Assembly (NCBI GenBank): GCA_900541475.1
Contig: UQJV01000032.1
Coordinates: 1-24,809, forward strand
Reading direction: 5' to 3'
DNA length: 24,809 nucleotides
From: an uncultured Collinsella sp.
Lineage (GTDB): Bacteria; Actinomycetota; Coriobacteriia; Coriobacteriales; Coriobacteriaceae
Part shown: positions 7,610-14,541 of the stretch, in pieces
How positions within the stretch are numbered: position 1 is the stretch's first letter
Layout: every line of letters starts with the position of its first letter
The notes under the pieces: generated by a model
Seen by the model: only the letters and a program-made list of their open reading frames with translations
What the model was told of the DNA's origin: nothing
The model's database searches: none
Made by a program: the position numbers and the translations under genes

Positions 7610-10440
7610 TGGCTGCCAAACTCATCGATCTTTCCTTTACGCTCAACGGCCGCAAGGTCAAGGTTCAGATTGCCCCCGACACTATGCTCTTTGCGCTGCT
7701 GCGCGAGCAGGGCTGTGCGTCGGTGCGCTGCGCCTGCGAGACCACCAACTGCGGCCTGTGCACGGTGTGGCTCGACGGCGACCCGGTGCTGAGCTGCTCG
7801 GTTCCCGCCGCCCGCGTTGAGGGCCACACCATCACCACGCTCGAGGGTCTCAAGGCCGAGTCCGAGGCGCTTGCCCGCGCGATGGCTGCCGAAGGCGCCG
7901 AGCAGTGCGGTTTTTGCGCCCCCGGCCTTATCATGAACGTGCTGGCGCTTGCCCGCGCCGCCAAGGAGGACCCGAGCCTCGTCGCCACGCGCGAGGAGCT
8001 GTCGCGCCAGCTCGCCGGCAACCTCTGCCGTTGCAGCGGCTACGAGAGCCAGCTGCGCGCCATTGTCCGCTTCTTCAACGAGTCCGGCGTGCAGGTGGGC
8101 TTTGAGATGCCCGAACTGCCGGTCAACGACACCAGCTGCGACGGTGTCTCGTACAAGCAGATCACCCATAAGCAGCCCAAGAAGGACTCGAAGGCGCTGC
8201 TCGAGGGCCGTCCCGTCTACACGGGCGATATGGTGCCCGCCGGGGCCCTGATCGTCAAACTCAAGCGCAGCCCCTATGCCCGCGCCAAGATCCGCTCCAT
8301 CGATACGTCGCGCGCCCTGAGGGTGCCCGGCGTCGTGGGCGTCTACACTTACGAGGACGTGCCCAAGCGCCGCTTTACTATCGCCGGTCAGAGCTATCCG
8401 CAGCCGAGTCCCTACGACCGTTTGATTCTCGAGAACCTCGTGCGCTACCAAAACGAGGAGGTGGCGATCGTCGCTGCTGAGACCGAGGAGGCTGCCGACA
8501 AGGCGCTCAAGCTCATCAAGGTCGACTATGAGGTGCTCGAGCCCCTGCTCGACTTTACCCAGGCACTCGATAACGATATCGTGGTCCACCCCGAGGGCGA
8601 CGTGACCTTTATGTTCCCGCAGGGCGGCGATGTCCCGCGCAACCTGGTGTGCAGCGGTACCAGCGATTACGGCGATCTGGACGAGGCCTTCGCCCAGAGC
8701 GACATCGTCTTTGAGCGCACCTACACCAGCCAGGCCACGCAGACTGCGCCCATGGAGACCTTCCGCGCCTTCGCGACGACCGACGCGTTCGGCCGCATCT
8801 CGGTGACCACCTCTACGCAGGTGCCCTTCCACGTGCGTCGCATGGTTGCGCAGTCGCTCGACATTCCGCAGTCGCAGGTGCAGGTCATCAAGCCGCGCAT
8901 CGGCGGCGGCTTTGGCTCCAAGCAGACGGGCTGCTGCGAGATCTTCGTGGCGTTCGTCACCCAGCAGACTGGCCGTCCGAGCTACTGCTGCTACACCCGC
9001 GAGGAGACCATCACCGCGGGCAACTCGCGCCACCAGATGCAGATGACCGTCAAGTTGGGCGCCATGAACGACGGCACCATCACGGCCATCGATCTGCATA
9101 CGCTGTCCAACGCCGGTGCGTACGGCGAGCACGCTACCACGACGATCGGCCTGTCGGGCCACAAGAGCCTGCCCATCTACAACCACGTGAAGGCGAGCCG
9201 CTTTAGCTGGGACGCCGTCTACACCAATACCAACCGCGGCGGCGCGTATCGCGGCTACGGTGCCACCCAGGGCCAGTTTGCCGTGGAGAGCGCCGTCAAC
9301 GAGCTTGCCGACATGCTGCACATGGACCCCGCCGACCTGCGCCTTAAGAACATCGTGCGCGAGGGCGAGATCATGCCGCAGTACTACAACGAGAAGCTCA
9401 ACGCCTGCGCGCTCGACCGCTGCCTGCTGCGCGCGATGGACATGATCGGCTGGCGCGACAAGCCGCTGGCTGTGGACCTGGGCGACCGCGTGCGTGCTCT
9501 GGGCTGTGCGCTCACCATGCAGGGCTCGGGCATTTCCAACGTTGATATCGCCGGCATCGACATGCGCCTGGAAGAGGACGGCTTCATTACCATCGGCACC
9601 GGCGCCACCGATAACGGCATGGGCGTCGACACGATCCTGGCGCAGATTGCCGCCGAGGAGCTGGGCGTGGAGAGCTCGCTGATCGTGGTGCGCGGCGTGG
9701 ACACCGACGTGTCGCCGTTCGACGCCGGTTCGTACGCGAGCTCCGGTACCTACGTGACGGGCCTTGCCGCCAAGAACGCCGCGACCGAGCTGCGTGAGAA
9801 GATTTGTGCCAAGGCCGCCCAGATGTGGGATGTGGACGCCGCCGACGTGGTCTTCGATGGCCAGTACGTGCGTCTGTCCGACGAGCGCGCCGCGCGCGAG
9901 CAGAACCGCTACCTCACGCTGCGCGACTTTGCCAACCTGTGCGTCAAGAACATCGCGGGCGGCGACGCGCTCACCTCGCATGCTTCTGCCTGCCTGCCCG
10001 TTTCGCCTCCGCCGTTTATGGCCGGCATTGCCGAGGTCGAGGTCGACAAGGCCACCGGCAAGGTGACTGTGGTGGACTACGCGGCGGCTGTGGACTGCGG
10101 CACCGTGATCAACGAGGCACTCGCGCGCGTCCAGGCCGAGGGCGGCATTGCCCAGGGCATCGGCCACGCGCTCTACGAGATCGTCGAGCACGACGACCGC
10201 GGCCGCCTGCGCACCGGCAACTTTATGAGCTACAAGCTGCCCACGCGCCTGGACATCGGCAGTATTCGCGTGGCCTTTGAGCCGAGCTACGAGCCTACGG
10301 GCCCGTTTGGCGCCAAGTCGATCGGCGAGGTCGTCATTAACACGCCGCTCGCCGCCGTGGCCTCGGCCGTGGCACACGCCACCGGCCACCAGGTGCGCTC
10401 GCTGCCGATCACGCCCGAGAAGGCCCTGCTGGGGGAGTAG
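7609..10440 (+). CDS. Molybdenum hydroxylase: fused [2Fe-2S] and molybdopterin-binding subunit (xanthine dehydrogenase family)
   Basis: A 943-residue fusion of the small and large subunits. Residues 1-155 are a plant-type ferredoxin domain (C43, C48, C51, C63) followed by the helical second cluster domain (C100, C103, C140, C142). From about residue 195 the aldehyde oxidase/XDH hammerhead and molybdopterin domains follow, with GGGFGSK at 432-438, RGYGATQGQFAVESAVNELA, and GPFGAKSIGE carrying the active-site glutamate at about 907. With the FAD subunit upstream this makes a complete enzyme hydroxylating a purine or other N-heterocycle. A fused layout is known for selenium-dependent XDH-type enzymes, so a labile-selenium version is possible. 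That selenium is not selenocysteine and is made independently of selAB. No in-frame UGA is present in the reading frame. Confidence 0.9.
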   Translation: MAAKLIDLSFTLNGRKVKVQIAPDTMLFALLREQGCASVRCACETTNCGLCTVWLDGDPVLSCSVPAARVEGHTITTLEGLKAESEALARAMAAEGAEQCGFCAPGLIMNVLALARAAKEDPSLVATREELSRQLAGNLCRCSGYESQLRAIVRFFNESGVQVGFEMPELPVNDTSCDGVSYKQITHKQPKKDSKALLEGRPVYTGDMVPAGALIVKLKRSPYARAKIRSIDTSRALRVPGVVGVYTYEDVPKRRFTIAGQSYPQPSPYDRLILENLVRYQNEEVAIVAAETEEAADKALKLIKVDYEVLEPLLDFTQALDNDIVVHPEGDVTFMFPQGGDVPRNLVCSGTSDYGDLDEAFAQSDIVFERTYTSQATQTAPMETFRAFATTDAFGRISVTTSTQVPFHVRRMVAQSLDIPQSQVQVIKPRIGGGFGSKQTGCCEIFVAFVTQQTGRPSYCCYTREETITAGNSRHQMQMTVKLGAMNDGTITAIDLHTLSNAGAYGEHATTTIGLSGHKSLPIYNHVKASRFSWDAVYTNTNRGGAYRGYGATQGQFAVESAVNELADMLHMDPADLRLKNIVREGEIMPQYYNEKLNACALDRCLLRAMDMIGWRDKPLAVDLGDRVRALGCALTMQGSGISNVDIAGIDMRLEEDGFITIGTGATDNGMGVDTILAQIAAEELGVESSLIVVRGVDTDVSPFDAGSYASSGTYVTGLAAKNAATELREKICAKAAQMWDVDAADVVFDGQYVRLSDERAAREQNRYLTLRDFANLCVKNIAGGDALTSHASACLPVSPPPFMAGIAEVEVDKATGKVTVVDYAAAVDCGTVINEALARVQAEGGIAQGIGHALYEIVEHDDRGRLRTGNFMSYKLPTRLDIGSIRVAFEPSYEPTGPFGAKSIGEVVINTPLAAVASAVAHATGHQVRSLPITPEKALLGE

Positions 10441-10464
10441 CGGGTCGGCGAACAAGTCGTAATG

Positions 10465-10493
10465 GGCGGGGCGGGGCAACTCGCCCCGCCTTT
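10465..10493 (+). terminator. GC-rich hairpin after the hydroxylase operon
   Basis: GGCGGGGCG (10465-10473) pairs with CGCCCCGCC (10482-10490) and is followed by TTT only. It lies 24 bases after the stop. The T-run is short, but the position fits a terminator. Confidence 0.65.
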
Positions 10494-10580
10494 CGCACTC
10501 GTGGTGAGGTCGTGAGCCTGTAAAACGTGTGCGTGCGCTTGTCGTTCGTATCTGCTATCATTCCTAGTCTGTGCGCTCAT

Positions 10581-10664
10581 GCGGGCGTGGCGGAATTGGT
10601 AGACGCGCCAGATTTAGGTTCTGGTGGGATTCCCGTGAAGGTTCGAGTCCTTTCGCCCGCACCA
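10581..10664 (+). tRNA. tRNA-Leu (anticodon UAG)
   Basis: An 84-nt class II tRNA with encoded CCA. The acceptor stem is GCGGGCG/CGCCCGC, and the D loop contains GGAATTGGTAGACGC as in bacterial tRNA-Leu. The anticodon arm is CCAGA-TTTAGGT-TCTGG with anticodon TAG at 10615-10617. A long variable arm (TGGGATTCCCGT) and the T arm with GGTTCGAGTCC complete it. Confidence 0.97.
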
Positions 10665-10672
10665 ACGCATCT

Positions 10673-10697
10673 GCGTCGGCTTCGGCCGTCGCGACTC
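10673..10697 (+). terminator. UUCG tetraloop hairpin after tRNA-Leu
   Basis: CGGC-TTCG-GCCG (10677-10688), extended by GCG/CGC with one T-T mismatch, starts 9 bases after the tRNA CCA and is followed by GACTCTTTG. It probably ends the tRNA transcript; the T-run is weak. Confidence 0.5.
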
Positions 10698-10755
10698 TTT
10701 GTTGCATAAAGGTACCAGCACCTCAGATAAGCTGGGCAGTATGAGGAGGAACGTG

Positions 10756-12054
10756 TTGAACATCACCGCTTCTGACGTCAAGGACGCCAAGCTCACCGCT
10801 ACGGTCACCATCCCGGCCGCCGACGTCGACGCCGCGATCAAGAAGGCCTACAAGGACACCGCCAAGAAGTACCGCTTCCCGGGCTTCCGTGCCGGCAAGG
10901 CTCCCCGTCCGGTCATCGATTCCGCTCTTGGCGCCGAGGCTACCCTCGCTCAGGCCACCAACGACCTGATCGCCGCCAACGAGCCCGCCGTCCTCAACGA
11001 GCTGGACATCGTCCCCACCAAGAGCGGTGACTACAAGGAGCTCGACCTCGCCAAGGATCACGAGGACTACACCTACACCGTCGAGTTCTCCCTGCGTCCC
11101 GCCGCTGAGCTCTCCTCCTTCGACGCTGTCGAGATCGAGATGCCCCCTGCGGAGGTCACCGAGTCCGAGATCAACAACCAGGTCGAGATGCTCCTCAACT
11201 ACCGTGCCACCTTCGAGGACGTCGAGGGCCGCGCTGTCGAGTCCGAGGACTACGTTACCGTCGACCTCAAGGCCGTCGAGAACGCCGACAACTTTGCCGC
11301 CGAGGGCCGTATGCTCATCGCCGGTAGCGACAGCAACCCCGCCGAGTTCAACGAGGCTCTGATCGGCGCCAACGTTGACGACGTCAAGTCCGTCACCTGG
11401 ACCGACGAGGCCGAGGAGGGCGAGGAGGCCGAGACCCACACCGTCGAGGTCACCGTCAAGGGCATCAAGGTCCGCAACACCCCCGAGCTCACCGACGAGC
11501 TCGTCAAGTCTGACTTTGGCTTCGACAGCATCGACGCTATGCGCGACGCCATCAAGATCGAGATCGAGCAGGACAAGGCTTCCCGCCTCCCGGCCGAGAA
11601 GGAGAACCGTTGCGTCTCCGCTCTCGCCGAGCGCCTGCAGCTCGGCGAGATGGACGCCGACTACGAGCAGTCCGTCTTTGAGGAGCTTGGCCAGAACTTC
11701 CTGTCCAACCTCGCTGCCCGCGGCATGACGCTGGACACCTGGCTGCCCGCTTCCGGCCTGACCATGGAGCAGTTCATCGGCGACCTGCACAAGCAGGCCA
11801 ACGACGTTGCCCGTGAGTCCCTGGCGCTCGACGCCCTCGCCCGTGAGCTCAAGATTGAGGTCACCGAGGACGACATCAACGCCGAGTTCGAGAAGGCTGG
11901 CGTCAAGGACGTCGAGGCTTCCAAGGCCGAGTTCATCGCCGATGGCCGCATGCCTGCCGTCCGCGAGTCCATCCGTCGCTCCAAGGCCGTCGATCACCTG
12001 GTCGAGAACGCCAAGGTGACTGAGGTCGACGAGACCGCCAAGGACGCCGAGTAA
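10756..12054 (+). CDS. tig: Trigger factor (ribosome-associated chaperone, peptidyl-prolyl isomerase)
   Basis: A 432-residue chaperone, the same length as E. coli trigger factor, that binds near the ribosomal exit tunnel. The N-terminal domain has the ribosome-docking signature FPGFRAGKAPRP. An FKBP-type isomerase domain follows around residues 155-245 (it includes the DYVTVDL and EFNEALIGA segments), then the helical C-terminal substrate-binding arms. The start needs care. The ATG at 10741 is itself part of ATGAGGAGG, where AGGAGG (10744-10749) is the ribosome binding site. Translation should begin at TTG 10756 (6-base spacing) or GTG 10753 (3-base spacing). The TTG gives MNITASDV, as the family usually begins. 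It is followed by clpP and clpX, the common chaperone-protease order. Confidence 0.95.
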   Translation: MNITASDVKDAKLTATVTIPAADVDAAIKKAYKDTAKKYRFPGFRAGKAPRPVIDSALGAEATLAQATNDLIAANEPAVLNELDIVPTKSGDYKELDLAKDHEDYTYTVEFSLRPAAELSSFDAVEIEMPPAEVTESEINNQVEMLLNYRATFEDVEGRAVESEDYVTVDLKAVENADNFAAEGRMLIAGSDSNPAEFNEALIGANVDDVKSVTWTDEAEEGEEAETHTVEVTVKGIKVRNTPELTDELVKSDFGFDSIDAMRDAIKIEIEQDKASRLPAEKENRCVSALAERLQLGEMDADYEQSVFEELGQNFLSNLAARGMTLDTWLPASGLTMEQFIGDLHKQANDVARESLALDALARELKIEVTEDDINAEFEKAGVKDVEASKAEFIADGRMPAVRESIRRSKAVDHLVENAKVTEVDETAKDAE

Positions 12055-12130
12055 TTCTCGCCACCTTGCACGCGAGCGCATGTATGTGCCCGTGATGGGG
12101 TAAAGTTATAAGCCGGTTATCCGGTTGCTT

Positions 12131-12177
12131 CGTACGGTGCCAGCCAATGCATAGCATGCGGGCACCGTACGTTTGTC
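12131..12177 (+). terminator. Terminator-like hairpin between tig and clpP
   Basis: CGTACGGTGCC (12131-12141) pairs perfectly with GGCACCGTACG (12161-12171), followed by TTTGTCT. The 19-base loop contains a further small palindrome (GCATAGCATGC). It would separate tig from clpPX at least partly. Confidence 0.6.
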
Positions 12178-12216
12178 TAGAGCCACTATTGGTCCGTAAG
12201 AGAAATGGAGATGCGT

Positions 12217-12837
12217 ATGATCGCTAAGTTCGATTCCGCCCTCGTGCCATACGTTATCGAGCAGACGCCGCGCGGCGAGCGCAGCTACGATATCTATTCG
12301 CGCCTGCTCAACGACCGCATCATCTTCTTGGGCGAGGAGATCAACTCCGTCAGCGCCAACCTGGTCGTTGCCCAGCTGCTGCATCTTGAGAGCCAGGATG
12401 CCGAGAAGGATATCTCGCTCTACATCAATTCGCCCGGTGGCGAGGTTTACTCTGGCCTGGCGATTCTTGACACCATGAACTTCATCAAGCCGCAGGTCTC
12501 CACCATCTGCGTCGGTATGGCCGCGTCTATGGCTGCCGTGCTGCTTTCGGCCGGCGCCAAGGGCAAGCGCTTCTGCCTGCCGCACTCCAAGGTCATGATT
12601 CACCAGCCCAGCGGCGGTGCCCAGGGTCAGCAGACCGAGATCGAGATCGTGGCCGAGGAGATCAAGAAGACCCGCCGCGAGCTCAACCAGATCCTGTCCG
12701 ACGCCTCGGGCCAGCCCATCGAGAAGGTCCAGGCCGATACCGAGCGCGATAACTACCTGACCGCTGCCGAGGCCCTCGACTACGGCCTGATCGACCGTAT
12801 CGTCACCTCGCGCGACCTCGCCGCGAAGGACGCCTAG
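12217..12837 (+). CDS. clpP: ATP-dependent Clp protease proteolytic subunit ClpP
   Basis: A 206-residue serine peptidase that assembles into two heptameric rings and degrades proteins fed by ClpX or ClpC. The catalytic triad is visible with exact family spacing: Ser104 in GMAASMAA, His129 in MIHQP and Asp178 in ERDNY (25 and 49 residues apart). The N-terminus reads VPYVIEQTPRGERSYDIYSRLL. Three in-frame ATGs occur at 12205, 12211 and 12217. The last is chosen because ATGGAG at 12205-12210 then serves as ribosome binding site with 6-base spacing. clpX begins 1 base after the stop. No CtsR or ClgR operator was recognised upstream. Confidence 0.96.
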   Translation: MIAKFDSALVPYVIEQTPRGERSYDIYSRLLNDRIIFLGEEINSVSANLVVAQLLHLESQDAEKDISLYINSPGGEVYSGLAILDTMNFIKPQVSTICVGMAASMAAVLLSAGAKGKRFCLPHSKVMIHQPSGGAQGQQTEIEIVAEEIKKTRRELNQILSDASGQPIEKVQADTERDNYLTAAEALDYGLIDRIVTSRDLAAKDA

Positions 12838-12838
12838 G

Positions 12839-14254
12839 ATGGCCGGTAACATGCAGGACAACTTTGACGAGAACGGCAACCCCATCCGCTGCTCCTTCTG
12901 CGGAAAAGAGCAGGGGCAGGTTCGCCGCCTTGTAAAGGGTCCGACCAACATCTTTATCTGCGACGAGTGCGTCGCCGCCTGCTCCGAGATCTTGGAGGAG
13001 TCGCTGGCTTCGGACTTTATGGACGCTGCCCGCAACGGCAAGCTGCCGGGTTTCCTCAACGACCACGGTCAGGCTGCATCCCAGCCCGCCGTGGACCCCG
13101 AGGCCGAGGGCTTTGAGCTCGAGGACGACGCCCGCCAGGTCATTACGCATGTGCCGACGCCGCACGAGATCTATGACGAGCTTTCGGCCTATGTTATGGG
13201 CCAGGAGGACGCCAAGCGTGCCATGTCGGTTGCCGTGTACAACCATTACCGCCGCGTGATCGAGGGTGGCGCTGCGGTGTCCGCCTTTGATGAGGCTGAC
13301 GGTATGGGCGGCCAGTTCGATGACGATATGGACGAGGTGGAGCTCGCCAAGTCCAACATTTTGCTGCTCGGTCCCACCGGTACCGGTAAGACCCTGCTCG
13401 CCCAGACGCTCGCGCGCATCCTCGAGGTACCGTTTGCCATCGCCGACGCCACCGCGCTCACCGAGGCCGGTTACGTAGGCGAGGACGTGGAGAACATCCT
13501 GCTCAAGCTCATCAACGCCGCCGATGGCGATATCGAGCGCGCGCAGGTCGGCATTATCTACGTGGACGAGATCGACAAGATCGCCCGCAAGGCCGAGAAC
13601 CTCTCCATCACCCGCGATGTTTCGGGCGAGGGCGTTCAGCAGGCGCTGCTTAAGATTCTTGAGGGCACGGTGGCAAGCGTTCCGCCCACCGGCGGCCGCA
13701 AGCATCCCCAGCAGGAGCTGCTGCAGATCGACACGACCAACATCCTGTTCATCTGCGGCGGTGCCTTTGTGGGTTTGGACAAGATCATCGCCGACCGCGT
13801 GGGCAACAAGGGCGTGGGCTTTAACTCCGAGATCGCCGGCCCCACCTCGGTCGACGAGAACGACCTGCTGCGTCAGGTGCTCCCGCAGGATCTCAACGCC
13901 TTTGGCATGATCCCCGAATTTGTGGGACGTACGCCCGTCGTCACCCAGACGCAAGCGCTCGACGAGGACGACTTGGTTTCGATCCTGACCGAGCCCAAGA
14001 ACGCCGTGGTGCGTCAGTACCGCAAGATGTTCCAGCTGGAGGACGTTGAGCTTGAGTTTGAGGACGCTGCCCTGCACGAGATCGCCCGCATGGCGCTTGC
14101 CCGCAAGACCGGCGCCCGCGGCCTGCGCTCCATCTGCGAGGACGTGCTGCAGCAGACGATGTTCGACCTCCCCAGCGAGGAGGGCGTTTCCAAGGTCATC
14201 GTGACCGAAGCCTCCGTAAAGGGCGATGAACAGCCCCAACGCATCTACGGGTAA
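12839..14254 (+). CDS. clpX: ATP-dependent Clp protease ATP-binding subunit ClpX
   Basis: A 471-residue AAA+ unfoldase that recognises tagged substrates and threads them into ClpP. The zinc-binding domain has C18, C21, C41 and C44 (CSFCGK ... CDEC). An acidic linker follows, then Walker A GPTGTGKT at 178-185, Walker B VDEID from about 242, the GGRKHPQQE pore segment, and an arginine-finger region near EFVGRTPV. The ClpP-contacting IGF loop reads GVGFNS, a conservative I-to-V change. AAGGA lies 9 bases before the ATG. clpP and clpX are separated by one base and are surely co-transcribed; a terminator follows. Confidence 0.97.
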   Translation: MAGNMQDNFDENGNPIRCSFCGKEQGQVRRLVKGPTNIFICDECVAACSEILEESLASDFMDAARNGKLPGFLNDHGQAASQPAVDPEAEGFELEDDARQVITHVPTPHEIYDELSAYVMGQEDAKRAMSVAVYNHYRRVIEGGAAVSAFDEADGMGGQFDDDMDEVELAKSNILLLGPTGTGKTLLAQTLARILEVPFAIADATALTEAGYVGEDVENILLKLINAADGDIERAQVGIIYVDEIDKIARKAENLSITRDVSGEGVQQALLKILEGTVASVPPTGGRKHPQQELLQIDTTNILFICGGAFVGLDKIIADRVGNKGVGFNSEIAGPTSVDENDLLRQVLPQDLNAFGMIPEFVGRTPVVTQTQALDEDDLVSILTEPKNAVVRQYRKMFQLEDVELEFEDAALHEIARMALARKTGARGLRSICEDVLQQTMFDLPSEEGVSKVIVTEASVKGDEQPQRIYG

Positions 14255-14276
14255 ACCAGCCTAAAACGTGTTTGCA

Positions 14277-14313
14277 AATAGCCTCTGACCATCCGCGGTC
14301 GGAGGCTATTTTA
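14277..14313 (+). terminator. Rho-independent terminator of clpPX
   Basis: A 14-bp stem with one G-T pair (AATAGCCTCTGACC at 14277-14290 with 14297-14310) encloses a 6-base loop and runs into TTTTATAT. It lies 22 bases after the clpX stop. Confidence 0.88.
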
Positions 14314-14405
14314 TATATACGCAATAACCCCAACTACCTGTGCTATTCTGTGTGTTTGTTTAAGCCAAAGCGAAGTCAATTCAGACTGAAGTAATCGATA
14401 CCTAA

Positions 14406-14521
14406 GGGGAGGAATGTAGGCCCGATTTTCGTAGATTCCGCACGAGCCGAAGACCACTTAATGTGGTCTTCGAGCGAGCCCAGGACCTGACCGAGCGAAA
14501 ATCGGGCCTACATTCCTCCCC
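14406..14521. repeat. Long perfect palindrome in the valS leader
   Basis: Two perfectly complementary 26-base arms (14406-14431 and 14496-14521; the left arm begins GGGGAGGAATGTAGG) enclose a second perfect 10-bp hairpin (CGAAGACCAC at 14448-14457, complement at 14463-14472, loop TTAAT). The right arm ends 20 bases before the valS start codon, next to its ribosome binding site. No T-run follows. Canonical T-box marks (AGTA specifier region, TGGNACCGCG) are not seen. It may be a mobile palindromic element or a structured leader. Confidence 0.85.
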
Positions 14522-14541
14522 GATGGGACAGGGAGAGATAT

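Noticed and set aside
9601..10440. Selenocysteine codon in the molybdenum hydroxylase
   Set aside because: The frame is continuous with no internal UGA; any selenium would have to be a labile ligand, not selenocysteine.
7606..10479. 957-residue open frame on the minus strand
   Set aside because: It is the antisense shadow of the molybdenum hydroxylase gene. Its composition (His, Arg, Gly and Ala rich) matches no protein family, while the plus strand has clear motifs.
14314..14541. T-box riboswitch upstream of valS
   Set aside because: The position is suggestive, but the conserved T-box sequence and a GTN specifier loop could not be found. The structure present is a simple perfect palindrome.
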